From a virus, in the IMG/VR virus record IMGVR_UViG_3300009146_000002, positions 1-64,000 of that record: DNA of 64,000 nt; one strand, 5' to 3'. Position numbers and translations under genes: made by a program. Below, one piece after another: positions 35,142-43,283 of this stretch. The notes below the pieces were generated by a model that saw only the letters and a program-made list of their open reading frames with translations, did no database searches and was not told the origin of the DNA. Every line of letters begins with the position of its first letter. Positions within the stretch are counted from its first letter, which is position 1.

Positions 35142-36142
35142 AGCCACGCCTTCAGCCGCGGATCGGTCGTACACCGCTCGATGATCGCCGCCCGGCTCCC
35201 CACCAGCCGCAGCCCCGCCGCGGTGCGACTGCGGCTCAGCGCGACATACATCATCCCGGGCGACTTGAAGAAGGCGTCCCGGACGTTGACCTGCACCTTA
35301 TCCAGGCTCAGCCCCTGGCTCTTATGAACCGTACTTGCATATGCAATTCTCAACGGCATGTAGGTGATCTCGCCGGCAATCTCCCACCGCTCCTCGATGC
35401 GGTCCTCGTGCCCCGCCGCGCGCAGCTCCTTCCGCCGCGTGCTATCGGCCGGCAGCTTCACCTTCCGCGACACCGGGATCACAAACTCGACCAGGCCCGT
35501 CCGCTGCAGCCGCACGTAGGCCCCCCGCACCCGCCGCTCGTGCCCCTTGCCGTCCACGACGTAGTCGTCGCCGACGTCTTCCAGCGTGCCGAGGTCGCCG
35601 TTCACATAGGTGAGCGCGCCGGCCTCGCGGCGGTTGGCGAGGATCATCACCAGCGCCCCTTGCTTGAGCGGCAGCTCCTGGGGGATGCCCCAGGTCGACG
35701 GCGGCTTGTCGGGATTGCCCCACTCGCTGCGCTGCTTGCCCCAGCGGGAGGAGCTGAAGGTCACCGGCGCGCCCGGCAGCCGCGAGAGCCGCAGCGCGTT
35801 GTAGCGGTCGACGCTCTCGTTCTTCGCGTGGATGGTCGGCCCCTCGAAGTGGTCGTCGGTCTCAGTCGCGATGGCGTTGCGTGCGAGGAAGTAGTCGGCG
35901 ACCTGCTCCCCCTGGCCCGCGCGGGCCGCGCGCAGCATCGCGATGAACTCGGGATCGGACTGCCGGCGGATCTCGGTGAGGGTGATCGTGTTGGCCTGGA
36001 ACCGCCCCCACTCGCTCGCCTCAAACGCATAGGTCGCCTTCACCGGCGACAGCTGGCAGAAGTCCCCGACCAGCGTCAGGCCCATCGCTGGCGGCCCGCT
36101 CTCACCCTCATCAGCGTCCTTGTCCTTCTTGGTCGACAGCAC
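35138..36142 (-). CDS. Pif1/RecD-like helicase, C-terminal part in a separate frame
   Basis: 334 codons from GTG 36142. GLTLVGDFCQLSPVKATY is helicase motif III, LTEIRRQ motif IV, and YASTVHKSQGLSLDKVQV with MYVALSRS motifs V-VI of SF1B helicases. It lacks the Walker A and B motifs, which lie in the overlapping upstream frame (36111-36710), so the two form one helicase separated by a frameshift or two interacting chains. The A-Y-A-S codons at 35336-35347 are GCA TAT GCA AGT, A/T-ending and unlike the rest. Confidence 0.8.
   Translation of the reverse strand: MLSTKKDKDADEGESGPPAMGLTLVGDFCQLSPVKATYAFEASEWGRFQANTITLTEIRRQSDPEFIAMLRAARAGQGEQVADYFLARNAIATETDDHFEGPTIHAKNESVDRYNALRLSRLPGAPVTFSSSRWGKQRSEWGNPDKPPSTWGIPQELPLKQGALVMILANRREAGALTYVNGDLGTLEDVGDDYVVDGKGHERRVRGAYVRLQRTGLVEFVIPVSRKVKLPADSTRRKELRAAGHEDRIEERWEIAGEITYMPLRIAYASTVHKSQGLSLDKVQVNVRDAFFKSPGMMYVALSRSRTAAGLRLVGSRAAIIERCTTDPRLKAWL
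35337..35344. promoter_or_regulatory. Intragenic GCATATGC palindrome in the helicase
   Basis: Exact copy in the codons for A-Y-A of helicase motif V. The minus-strand context TTGAGAATTGCATATGCAAG has a weak -35-like hexamer, as in the promoter copies, but no good -10. Confidence 0.35.
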
Positions 36143-36710
36143 ATAGCCGGCTGTTGACCTCCTCGATCGCCTTCACGATGAAGTCGAGCTGATCGCCGGC
36201 AAGCATCGACACCTCGTCGAGCACCAGCCGGCGCACGCCCATCTTCCAGAGCTTGCCGAGCTTCGCGCTGAGGAAGCCGTTGAGGTAGCTCTCCTGCAGG
36301 CTGGCCGTGTCGAAGTACCCGAGGACCGCGTTGATCGTCTCGCCGCCGAGGTTGATCGCCGCGATGCCGGTGGTGGCGCAGAGCAGCAGCCCGCGCTCCT
36401 CCTCGGCCCAGGCCTTGGTGTAGAAGGTCTTGCCGCTGCCGGCCGCGCCCAGCAGGCAGGAGAACGGCTGGCGGAGCGTGGCGCGGATCGGGTCGGTGGT
36501 CTCCGGCGGCAGAGGCTCGGGCGTCGCAGCGGCGGTGGCGGCGCGGGCGTCGACGATCGCGTCGTGCCGCGCCTCCCGTGCCAGCGCCTCGTCGAACATC
36601 GCCATCTGCGCCGCGTCGGTCATGTCGTCGACGGCCTCCTTGATCGCCTCGTCGACCAGGTCATCGCCGAAGCGGAGGGTGCGATCGGTGGGGGTGCGTT
36701 GGCGGATCAT
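36111..36710 (-). CDS. Pif1/RecD-like helicase, N-terminal part
   Basis: 199 residues from ATG 36710 with GGAG upstream. LLGAAGSGKTFYTKAWAEEE is Walker A (~86-95) and VRRLVLDEVSMLAGDQLDF is motif II (~160-175). The frame then continues AIEEVNS and ends out of helicase context at 36111. The expected continuation, motif III onward, is in the +1 frame from about 36150. The whole would be a ~530-residue DNA helicase for replication or recombination. Confidence 0.8.
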   Translation of the reverse strand: MIRQRTPTDRTLRFGDDLVDEAIKEAVDDMTDAAQMAMFDEALAREARHDAIVDARAATAAATPEPLPPETTDPIRATLRQPFSCLLGAAGSGKTFYTKAWAEEERGLLLCATTGIAAINLGGETINAVLGYFDTASLQESYLNGFLSAKLGKLWKMGVRRLVLDEVSMLAGDQLDFIVKAIEEVNSRLCAVDQEGQGR

Positions 36711-36886
36711 GGCTGCTCCGCCTTCGCCCCGAACTTCCCTTGCCCAGAGCTGAGGTGAACGGCTACCGGCTTGACCACGTTCGGCGCATAGGACCGGTCG
36801 CAGAACGGGCAGTCGAAGTACACGTCCACGTCGCCGTGCTTCTTCAGAAGCGTCTGCAGCTGGACGACGGCTTCGCTGATCGTCAT
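36707..36886 (-). CDS. Small conserved phage protein with CxxC
   Basis: 59 residues; start ATG 36886 chosen for the GAGGAGGGCGAG site rather than a longer frame. AVVQLQTLLKKHGDVDVYFDCPFC is a pattern I know from small phage proteins near helicases and nucleases. One CxxC (CPFC). ATGA overlap couples it to the helicase N-terminal gene. Function unknown. Confidence 0.6.
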   Translation of the reverse strand: MTISEAVVQLQTLLKKHGDVDVYFDCPFCDRSYAPNVVKPVAVHLSSGQGKFGAKAEQP

Positions 36887-36899
36887 CTCGCCCTCCTCG

Positions 36900-37232
36900 C
36901 TAACGCGCCAGGGAGACACGCTCCGCCCGCTTGCCCCGTGGCACCTGCCGCGGCTCGAACTCGACGAGGATCCCCGGCAGCAGCTCGGCGAGCTCGACGT
37001 CGATGAGGCCGGTGGTGTGAAAGAAGAAGTCCTTGCCGACGTCGCCTGCGGCGCCCTCGGTACACCGGATGAACCCGAACCCGCGCTCGGGATAGATGTG
37101 CTGGACGGTGCCGCGCGCGTGCCCGGTGCTGAGCGTGCTCTCTGCGGCGTCGGTCTTCGGTTGCTTGCTGCCCACGGTCGCCTCCCTCTGAAGTCCTGCG
37201 GTCGTTGTCGCGGTCGTTGTCATGGTCATCAT
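36900..37232 (-). CDS. Cold-shock-domain protein
   Basis: 110 residues from ATG 37232, 8 bases after GGAGG. The start region is a Thr/Met-rich leader from ACG/ACA/ACC codons. The C-terminal CSD has GTVQHIYPERGFGFIRC (RNP1-like GFGFI) and DFFFHTTGL (RNP2-like), binding single-stranded nucleic acid. A phage copy could act as RNA chaperone or antiterminator. An inverted repeat CACTTGCA/TGCAAGTG lies just upstream. Confidence 0.8.
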   Translation of the reverse strand: MMTMTTTATTTAGLQREATVGSKQPKTDAAESTLSTGHARGTVQHIYPERGFGFIRCTEGAAGDVGKDFFFHTTGLIDVELAELLPGILVEFEPRQVPRGKRAERVSLAR

Positions 37233-37256
37233 CGTCGTGGCCTCCCCCGGGCCCAC

Positions 37257-37280
37257 TTGCACATCCATATGCAAGTGAGC
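37257..37280. promoter_or_regulatory. Inverted repeat CACTTGCA-N8-TGCAAGTG before the cold-shock gene
   Basis: Perfect 8-bp arms in the short gap upstream of the cold-shock gene. The loop contains CATATG, so the element is a split version of the GCATATGC sites. Suggests a regulatory protein site in the leader. Confidence 0.45.
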
Positions 37281-37299
37281 CCACCCCCTACCCACCGTC

Positions 37300-37497
37300 C
37301 TACGCCCCCTGGCTGCCGCTCGCCATCGGTGGCGTCGGCGTGCCCGCCTTCTTCGGCACCGCCCGCGGCCGCGCCGTCTCCGCCGCCCGAGCCCGCAGCG
37401 TCTGCTGCACCAGGCTCAGCGCCTGCTGCGCCAGCGGCAGCTCGGCCTCCTGGAAGTACTTGAGGACCGCGATCACCGGATCACGTTTCTTCGACAT
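37300..37497 (-). CDS. Small conserved phage protein
   Basis: 65 residues from ATG 37497. DPVIAVLKYFQEAELPLAQQ is a helical signature I recognise in small phage proteins; the rest is Ala/Arg/Pro-rich. Overlaps the upstream gene by 17 bases. Function unknown. Confidence 0.55.
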   Translation of the reverse strand: MSKKRDPVIAVLKYFQEAELPLAQQALSLVQQTLRARAAETARPRAVPKKAGTPTPPMASGSQGA

Positions 37498-37948
37498 CAG
37501 TCGTCTCCTTGGTCTCCTCGGCCCCCGGCTCCCAGGGGCGGGTGAGAAAGCGGGGCGTCGCGTCGCCGAGGTGCGCCCCGATCGTGTTGAACCCGAACCA
37601 GTCGGCGACATCGTCGGCATCCGCACCGTCGGCCGCCATCGCTTCGAGCACCTTGTCCTCGTCGTAGAGCACCGCGAACTCCTGGCCGAACCCGTGAACC
37701 AGCCCGAGGATCGCGTGGTCGAAGTGCTCCGGTGGGTCGAAGAAGATGAGCTCGAACTCGTTCTCCTCCGCCCACGCCGTCAGCTCCGCGCGGGTCGGCG
37801 GCTTCCTCGCCCCCGGCCCCGCCGTCACCGGCGGCGGCATCGCCGACTCGTCGAGCGTGATCGCCAGCGGCTCCCCCGCCCGCTGGCGCCGCTCGGCGTC
37901 GAACAGCTCCAGCTGCGACTCCTCGAATTTCTCGTGAAGGTCGCTCAT
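37481..37948 (-). CDS. Conserved acidic phage protein
   Basis: 155 residues. After a low-complexity segment, FELIFFDPPEHFDHAILGLV and ADWFGFNTIGAHLGDATPRF form a conserved-looking block seen in phage proteins of unknown function. Ends in a Glu/Thr-rich tail. Co-transcribed with the ATPase/SSB-like segment of the early operon. Confidence 0.6.
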   Translation of the reverse strand: MSDLHEKFEESQLELFDAERRQRAGEPLAITLDESAMPPPVTAGPGARKPPTRAELTAWAEENEFELIFFDPPEHFDHAILGLVHGFGQEFAVLYDEDKVLEAMAADGADADDVADWFGFNTIGAHLGDATPRFLTRPWEPGAEETKETTDVEET

Positions 37949-37960
37949 GGCCCTGCCCCC

Positions 37961-38626
37961 TCACCCGCGCAGGTTGTCGAGGTTGGCGAACGCCCGCAGC
38001 AGCGCGCCGCAGTTGCTGCAGGTCACCTCGTAGGGCACCTGGCCCGTGGCGTCCTTCGGCACGTCCTCCTGGTAGTAGGCTTCCCCGCAGCCCTTCTTGC
38101 CCTCGATGACCTGGACCGCGCCCGCGCCGTCCCGGGCGCGGATGTCGCGGTCCTTGCTGCAGCGCCAGCTGTAGCGGAGGTCGCCCCCGAACTGCTTGCC
38201 CGCGTGCCGCTGGACGACCTGGATGTACTCCCGGTTGCTCTTCGGCTTGGTCTTCTCGCCGAGCGCGCGCAGCAGGTAGTCCATGTCGCTGGCGGTCACC
38301 TCGCCGCCCTTGCCGCGCTTCCGCTCGTTGTTCGTCAGCCGCGTCTCGAACGGCTCGTTGTTGCTCTTGCCCCCCGGCGACTGCACGATCAGCAGCGGGT
38401 GGTCGCGGTCGAACGAGGCCTTGACCCGCTGGGGCGGCGTCTTCTCCGGCGTGTCGAACAGATCCCAGATCGACGAGAGATCGGCCGGCAGCTGGAAGCG
38501 GTACGCCCCGGGGGGCGGTGGCGGCGTGAACGATCCGAAAGTCGGGAGATCGTCGAGATCCTGCCCGCTGGTCGGGAGTACCTCATCCTTCAGCTCGCCT
38601 GCGAGTTCCTGAATACTCTTGCCCAC
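37961..38626 (-). CDS. Early protein with C-terminal Cys cluster
   Basis: 221 residues, GTG start 38626 with GGAGG upstream. N-terminal helix and Pro-rich stretch, a basic middle (RLTNNERKRGKGGE) and four Cys (WRCSK, KKGCGE, CSNCG) that may bind zinc. It lies directly downstream of the RecA-like ATPase, where single-strand binding or annealing partners are often encoded; this role is a guess. Confidence 0.55.
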   Translation of the reverse strand: MGKSIQELAGELKDEVLPTSGQDLDDLPTFGSFTPPPPPGAYRFQLPADLSSIWDLFDTPEKTPPQRVKASFDRDHPLLIVQSPGGKSNNEPFETRLTNNERKRGKGGEVTASDMDYLLRALGEKTKPKSNREYIQVVQRHAGKQFGGDLRYSWRCSKDRDIRARDGAGAVQVIEGKKGCGEAYYQEDVPKDATGQVPYEVTCSNCGALLRAFANLDNLRG

Positions 38627-38685
38627 GATGCACCTCCGAAACGATGAACGGGTATCCGCAGCACGGGTGTGCTGAGGGGTCGCGC

Positions 38686-38712
38686 CGTCGTCGTCGTCGG
38701 AGTCGTCGTCGG
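38686..38712 (-). repeat. GAC/ACG triplet tract in leader
   Basis: In the 122-bp gap between the ATPase stop and the 38626 start, the minus-strand leader carries two blocks of GAC triplets separated by TCC. It is one of nine such tracts near early starts. Nothing else is evident in this gap. Confidence 0.4.
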
Positions 38713-38748
38713 AGATCGAAGTGGCCGTCTCTCCGGCCTGTCACGCGC

Positions 38749-40182
38749 TCAGCTGCTGAGCAGCTTCGCTGGCGGCCGCATCCCGGGAGGCGGCACGCCG
38801 AGTCCACTGGCCACCGGCTCGGGCGGTGTCGGCGGCGGTTCGGCGACCGCGACCGCTGAGGCCGCTGCCGGCTGCGGACGCTTCCGCGCCGTGGCGACCG
38901 GAGGCGCCGAGGCCGAGGGCGGCGCGGGCATCGCGCCTGGCGCTGGGGGCGTGAGCCCAGGCAGCGTGGCTGGCGCAGCCGCCGCCGCCGTTGCAGCAGC
39001 CGCCGGGGCCGCCGCACTCGGCGTCACCGAGAACGTCTCGCCGTAGCGGCTCGGCGTCTGCGAGAGGCCCGGCGCGCCGGGAATATCCTCGGCCAGCGCC
39101 TTCTGCAGATCCTGATCGAGCAGCGAGAACACCAGGCCCAGGTTGGCCTGCGCCCACGGCTGACCGATCGGGTCGATGAGCATATCCGGCAGCCCGGTGG
39201 GCGAGCTGCTCGTCTTCAGCAGGTGGCGCCGGTTCTGCGCATCGGTGAAGGGGCGGAGGAACAGCGTGAAGTGTTCCTTGCCCGCCTCGTCGGTCGTCTT
39301 GCCCATCTCATACACATTGCCGAACCAGCTGCTCGCTTCGTCGGTCGCGGCGCGTCCCGGCAGCTTGCAGCCTACGATCGGCAGCCCGCCTTCGTCGGTC
39401 GCTTCCATACTCAATCCCGTGAAGACCGGGCCCTCGACCAGGTGCGGGATACTCAAGGAGTTATTGACGAACTCCCGGCCGCGTGACTGGCCGAGCCCGA
39501 TGTCCGCGCGGTTGGTGCCGCCGAGCTTCACACTCCCCGAGATCACCACGCCGCCAAACGCACTCTTCTCGCCGCCCACCTGGCCGGCGCCGCGTGCGTG
39601 ATCCATGAAGCTCAGCACCTCGTTCGTCATGCTGGTCAGTCCATCGAACGCCACCCCGCCGACCATCTCGAAGCCCGGCGTGCGCTTGACCGTCTCGGCG
39701 ACGTTCAGCTCCCCCTGCGGGTGCAGCGTCTTGCACGCCGCGCAGTAGGTCGGCGTGATGACCCCCCGCGTGGGCAGCGTCGCCAGCAGCTCGCCGGTCT
39801 TCCGGCAGCTGAGCGTGTAGAGCGTCGTGACCGGCGGCACCAGGTCGACGCCTGGCGAGGTCTCGCCGGTGACGTTGTTGATCTCACGCGGCCAGTAGCC
39901 CTTGGTCGCCTGGTAGAGCGTCTCGATCGCCAGCCCTTCGGCTGACCTGGTGCGGCAGCGCCAGAAGCGAATGAGCCCCTGCTTCATCAGCTTCTGCAGG
40001 TCGGTCGGGATCGCCCCGCCGTCCCAGCTGTACAGGAGCAGCACGCGCTGGTGGCTGTCCCAGAGGTAGCGCGCGAAGCTGGCGAGCAGCGACGTCTTGC
40101 CGGCGCCCGGGACGCCGAGGATGAGTGTGGCGGTGAAGATCCGACGCGCGGGGCTAGCGGGGCTGGCGGCCTGGTCAGGCAT
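38749..40182 (-). CDS. RecA-like P-loop ATPase, Sak4-like candidate
   Basis: 477 residues. TATLILGVPGAGKTSLLASF is Walker A (~18-32); MVGGVAFDGLTSM looks like Walker B. CAACKTLHPQG may be part of a zinc element. The last ~110 residues are Pro/Ala-rich and probably disordered. The ATPase core and its neighbourhood (nuclease, helicase) fit phage RecA-like recombination ATPases such as Sak4, but it could also be another AAA-type replication factor. Confidence 0.65.
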   Translation of the reverse strand: MPDQAASPASPARRIFTATLILGVPGAGKTSLLASFARYLWDSHQRVLLLYSWDGGAIPTDLQKLMKQGLIRFWRCRTRSAEGLAIETLYQATKGYWPREINNVTGETSPGVDLVPPVTTLYTLSCRKTGELLATLPTRGVITPTYCAACKTLHPQGELNVAETVKRTPGFEMVGGVAFDGLTSMTNEVLSFMDHARGAGQVGGEKSAFGGVVISGSVKLGGTNRADIGLGQSRGREFVNNSLSIPHLVEGPVFTGLSMEATDEGGLPIVGCKLPGRAATDEASSWFGNVYEMGKTTDEAGKEHFTLFLRPFTDAQNRRHLLKTSSSPTGLPDMLIDPIGQPWAQANLGLVFSLLDQDLQKALAEDIPGAPGLSQTPSRYGETFSVTPSAAAPAAAATAAAAAPATLPGLTPPAPGAMPAPPSASAPPVATARKRPQPAAASAVAVAEPPPTPPEPVASGLGVPPPGMRPPAKLLSS

Positions 40183-40711
40183 GAGCGACTTCTCCTGTCG
40201 TGGTGAGCTGGTGAATGAGGTTCCGCACTTCCTCGACGCTGCACCACTCGCCGCTGGCGACTTCCGGTGGCGCCTGGCTGAGGATCTGATCGGTGAAGTA
40301 GCCGAGCGCGGCGACGATGGTGCGGGCGATCTTGCTCTCCGGGTCGAGCGGTCCTTCGGTCGCGCGCGGCCGCTGCGCTAGTTGTTCGCGCCGCATCGCG
40401 CGCACCCCTTCGATGTAGCCGGCCGTGAAGGCCTCTTCGAGCGTGGCCTCCTGGTGGCTGAGCGCCCAGCGATCGAAGACGCCGAGCTGCTCCTGGTCAA
40501 CGGGTGGCGGCGCAGGGGGCGGCGGGGCGGCTGGCTCGGGCGGCACGCTCTGCTCCCGCCCGATGTGGCGGCCCGGCTTCCCGGCGCCACACACCACACA
40601 GCCCTGCGCAATCGGCCCGCCGTTCTCGTTGCCGCAGCTGGGGCAGTTCCAGCCGGCCTCCATCCCGAGGCCCCCGCCGTCGTAGTGCCGGCTGCCGCCG
40701 ACGGGCGACAT
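40175..40711 (-). CDS. Zinc-ribbon protein with helical C-terminus
   Basis: 178 residues from ATG 40711, which overlaps the upstream TGA. WNCPSCGNENGG plus GCVVCGAGK form a four-Cys zinc ribbon. A Pro-rich linker and a helical domain (LEEAFTAGYIEGVRAMRREQ, IARTIVAALGYFTDQIL) follow. Overlaps the ATPase start by 8 bases. Function unknown. Confidence 0.55.
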   Translation of the reverse strand: MSPVGGSRHYDGGGLGMEAGWNCPSCGNENGGPIAQGCVVCGAGKPGRHIGREQSVPPEPAAPPPPAPPPVDQEQLGVFDRWALSHQEATLEEAFTAGYIEGVRAMRREQLAQRPRATEGPLDPESKIARTIVAALGYFTDQILSQAPPEVASGEWCSVEEVRNLIHQLTTTGEVAHA

Positions 40712-40956
40712 CACTGCACCTCCGAGCGCGAGCGGTAGCTGCTGACCGTGCTGTTGGCGCCAATCAACGAGATCAGCTCGGCCTGCATCGTGTCCTCGGT
40801 CTCGCCGGCGAAGATGACCAGCTTGGTCGTGCCGTCCAGCTCGCCGAGGTTCAGTTCGATCGGACTGCCCAGCACCAGCCGCCGGCGGTTCTCCGCCGAG
40901 AGCCCGAGCAGCAGGATGTTGCGGTTGTCGTGGGTGAGCACGCGCGCGACCAGCAT
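40711..40956 (-). CDS. Small conserved phage protein
   Basis: 81 residues; ATG 40956 follows AGAGGAG. ILLLGLSAENRRRLVLGSPI and TKLVIFAGETEDTM make a compact alpha/beta pattern known from short phage ORFs. Coupled to both neighbours (ATGA overlaps). Function unknown. Confidence 0.6.
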   Translation of the reverse strand: MLVARVLTHDNRNILLLGLSAENRRRLVLGSPIELNLGELDGTTKLVIFAGETEDTMQAELISLIGANSTVSSYRSRSEVQ

Positions 40957-40958
40957 GG

Positions 40959-41255
40959 CTAGTTCTCCTCTTGTGTGACGGGCGTCCGCTCGGCCTGCCG
41001 GGCCTCGACCCACGCGGTGACATGGGCCGGCGAGCCCCAGCAGGCCCAGGGGGCCCGGTTGTAGAGGAACCGCACATAGACCGGCAAGATCGCCTGGTTG
41101 GCCAGGTCGGCGTGGGCCACCGCCGCCTTCAGGTCATTGCGCAGCACGGCGAGCAGGAAGTTCCCCGGCGCGTAGCCGTGCGCGATGTACCGCTGCAGCG
41201 CCTCCATCAGGTACGGCGGGATGGCGGCATACTCATTCGTGGGTAGCTCGGTCAT
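40959..41255 (-). CDS. Small conserved phage helical protein
   Basis: 98 residues from ATG 41255 with GAGGAGGAG upstream. IPPYLMEALQRYIAHGYAPG, NFLLAVLRNDLKAAVAHAD and ILPVYVRFLYNRAP look like a small helical phage domain. Between nuclease and ATPase genes. Function unknown. Confidence 0.6.
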   Translation of the reverse strand: MTELPTNEYAAIPPYLMEALQRYIAHGYAPGNFLLAVLRNDLKAAVAHADLANQAILPVYVRFLYNRAPWACWGSPAHVTAWVEARQAERTPVTQEEN

Positions 41256-41256
41256 C

Positions 41257-42699
41257 TCACTCCTCCTCGTCGACGACGTCCGCTTCGGCGGGGAGCAGCC
41301 CGCGCGCAATCGCCTGATGTAGTTCCGGGTCGTGGTGCGGCAGGCGGGGCTGGTAGTGCCCCGTGCCGAGTGGGTCTTGCCAGCCTTCGTGCCGGTGGCA
41401 GACCGGGACGAACTCACACTGATGCTCTTTCCCGAACGGCCGGCACGCCCAGCTGCAGGGGACCAGCTCATCGAGGCGCGCCTGGAAGGTCTCGCTCGCC
41501 CAGCCGTGCCCCGCCGCCTGCAGCTCATAGAGCGTCCAGAGCACCTCCTGCCAGCGGCGCTCTTCGCCGAGGAACCCTCTGAGCAGGCCCTGCAGCTGCT
41601 GGTCCTGGCGGTTCATCGGCCCGAGGATGAAGCACACCTTGTCGAGCACCGACTCGGGCAGGAACCGCACCCAGAACTCTTCAGGTGTCAGCCCCGGGTT
41701 GCTCGCTTGATACGCCTTCCACACGGGCCAGTCGCTCTCAGCCAGCGTGGTGACCAGGGCCCGCTTATGCGCCCGGCTGGCGCGCTTCGTCTCGCCGTGC
41801 TCGTTGACCCACTCGTAGGTGGGGAGCCAGTCGTCAGTCGCCAGCGGCGGGTTGCCCTCACGCTTGTAGCCGTAGCAGAGCGGCGAGGACTGCTTCTTCC
41901 GGGTGTCGCTGCTGTCGCCGTACCGATCCCGCACGCGCCGCCCTTTGTTCAGGCCGACGATGTACAGCTCGGTGACTTCAGCGCCCCACTTCTTCTCCGC
42001 ATCCACCGTGCCCAGCGCCAGCTGGGCGTCCGTCTCCCACTGTTCCGCCCAGGCCTCGCTCTCCCAGCCGGTCGTCTTGCACTCGAAGTAGGCGAGGTTC
42101 GATCCGCCGCGCCGCTGCGCCAGGAGATCAGTCCTGAGCATGATCGCCTTGCCCACGCAGCCCCGGCGGATGTGTTCATCCCCATCGAGCGGCGGCGCCC
42201 CGCAGCTGCAGTCGAGCAGATGGAGTCGCTCCTCTTCGACCGCGACCACCTGGTAGTTCGCGTGCAGCCAGGGCAGGAACTTCAGCCGCAGCGCCCAGGC
42301 CAGTCCGCTGATCAGGGCGGCCTGCTCGGCGATCGTCTCTTCGGTGTCGGGCCCGCCGAGGATCCCCCGGTAGCCGCGCGCGTCGACCTGCGCGACATAC
42401 TCGGCGACCAGGCTGGCGATGATCCCGCGCGTTTCTTCGAGCGTCGGCACGCGGTCGTGCTGCTTCAGGATCGATGCATAGGCTTCTAACACCCGGTGGA
42501 CGTAGATGCCGGTGACCAGCGGCAGGGCGTGCTTCCTGAGCGTCATGCCGTAGCTGTTCCCACTGTGGTAGCTGAGATAGCGGGCGCGGGCACAGCGCGA
42601 GGTGCCGAGCTTGAACCGGGATCGATCGGTGAACCAGAGCAGGGGGGCGATAGGCGTGGGCGTCGTCGTCGTCGTCGTCGGTGGCGGAGTGGTCGTCAT
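41257..42699 (-). CDS. Cas4/RecB-like PD-(D/E)XK nuclease
   Basis: 480 residues. Starts with a run of Thr from ACG/ACC repeats. Contains an N-terminal Cys (TSRCARARYLSY), RTDLLAQRRG and LAYFECKTTGW (D...ExK active site), and a C-terminal Cys set (VPCSWACRPFGKEHQCEF, VPVC) as in 4Fe-4S Cas4/AddB-type nucleases. Likely a 5'-3' or end-processing exonuclease acting with the RecA-like ATPase in phage recombination. Confidence 0.75.
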   Translation of the reverse strand: MTTTPPPTTTTTTPTPIAPLLWFTDRSRFKLGTSRCARARYLSYHSGNSYGMTLRKHALPLVTGIYVHRVLEAYASILKQHDRVPTLEETRGIIASLVAEYVAQVDARGYRGILGGPDTEETIAEQAALISGLAWALRLKFLPWLHANYQVVAVEEERLHLLDCSCGAPPLDGDEHIRRGCVGKAIMLRTDLLAQRRGGSNLAYFECKTTGWESEAWAEQWETDAQLALGTVDAEKKWGAEVTELYIVGLNKGRRVRDRYGDSSDTRKKQSSPLCYGYKREGNPPLATDDWLPTYEWVNEHGETKRASRAHKRALVTTLAESDWPVWKAYQASNPGLTPEEFWVRFLPESVLDKVCFILGPMNRQDQQLQGLLRGFLGEERRWQEVLWTLYELQAAGHGWASETFQARLDELVPCSWACRPFGKEHQCEFVPVCHRHEGWQDPLGTGHYQPRLPHHDPELHQAIARGLLPAEADVVDEEE

Positions 42700-42734
42700 A
42701 GTCGCCTCCCGTTGACGTGGTCAGTCGTGGTGGA

Positions 42735-43040
42735 TCAGGGCGTGCTACTGCCGAGCGCTGGATCGCCGCGGGCCGGGGCCCTGGGGCGTTTGTGTTTGGG
42801 GTTCGCCGGCAGCCGCTGGGCCAGGAGCGTCTGGAGCGGGACGCCGGTCACCGCGTGCAGCTTCACCGCCAGGCGCGCCGACGGCGCCCGCTTGCCCTTG
42901 GCCAGCATCGAGATCATCGACTGGTTGCACCCGACCGCCGCGGCCAGGGCGCGCTGGCTCACGGCCGGCGGTCCTTGGAGGAACGCACGCAGGCTGCGCA
43001 CGGGCGAGCGGCGGGCGGCGGGCGTGATGAACTTTGTCAT
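42735..43040 (-). CDS. Cro-like XRE helix-turn-helix regulator
   Basis: 101 residues from ATG 43040. SQRALAAAVGCNQSMISMLA is a clear helix-turn-helix, followed by RLAVKLHAVTGVPLQTLL. C-terminus is basic and Pro-rich. It is the first gene of the minus-strand early operon, divergent from a CI-like gene 243 bp away, the classic Cro position. Promoter with consensus -35 lies at 43076-43105. Confidence 0.75.
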   Translation of the reverse strand: MTKFITPAARRSPVRSLRAFLQGPPAVSQRALAAAVGCNQSMISMLAKGKRAPSARLAVKLHAVTGVPLQTLLAQRLPANPKHKRPRAPARGDPALGSSTP

Positions 43041-43075
43041 GGCTGGGTGATGACGTGTGTTATCAGGAAGGCGAG

Positions 43076-43105
43076 ACTCTACACGCGCGCCTCGCCAGCT
43101 GTCAA
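43076..43105 (-). promoter_or_regulatory. Early leftward sigma70 promoter
   Basis: Minus-strand TTGACA (43105-43100), 18-bp spacer, TAGAGT (43081-43076), about 36 bp before the Cro-like start. Consensus -35 and a good -10 suggest a strong early promoter. Confidence 0.65.
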
Positions 43106-43131
43106 GCGGGTATTTACAGAAAATTGCGGGA

Positions 43132-43182
43132 GCACCCACGACATCTCGTGGCGGGTGGCGTAACCGCACACACGCCCACGAC
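43132..43182. promoter_or_regulatory. Candidate operator region of the lysogeny switch
   Basis: Contains CCACGA-CATC-TCGTGG, a 6-bp inverted repeat with 4-bp centre, and a second copy of its left arm (CCCACGAC) about 39 bp on, between two divergent regulator promoters. Typical operator arrangement; binding protein unknown. Confidence 0.45.
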
Positions 43183-43211
43183 TTAGCACCCGCTGATGAC
43201 GGGATGCCATC

Positions 43212-43241
43212 TTGCGCGATGATGACTGGTAGTGATATGGT
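43212..43241 (+). promoter_or_regulatory. Rightward promoter for the CI-like gene
   Basis: TTGCGC (43212-43217), 18-bp spacer, TATGGT (43236-43241), about 42 bp before ATG 43284. Weaker than the divergent promoter, as expected for a maintenance promoter. Confidence 0.45.
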
Positions 43242-43283
43242 GCGGGCGAACACGACTGCGGCACTCAACACCTCGGAGCCTGG

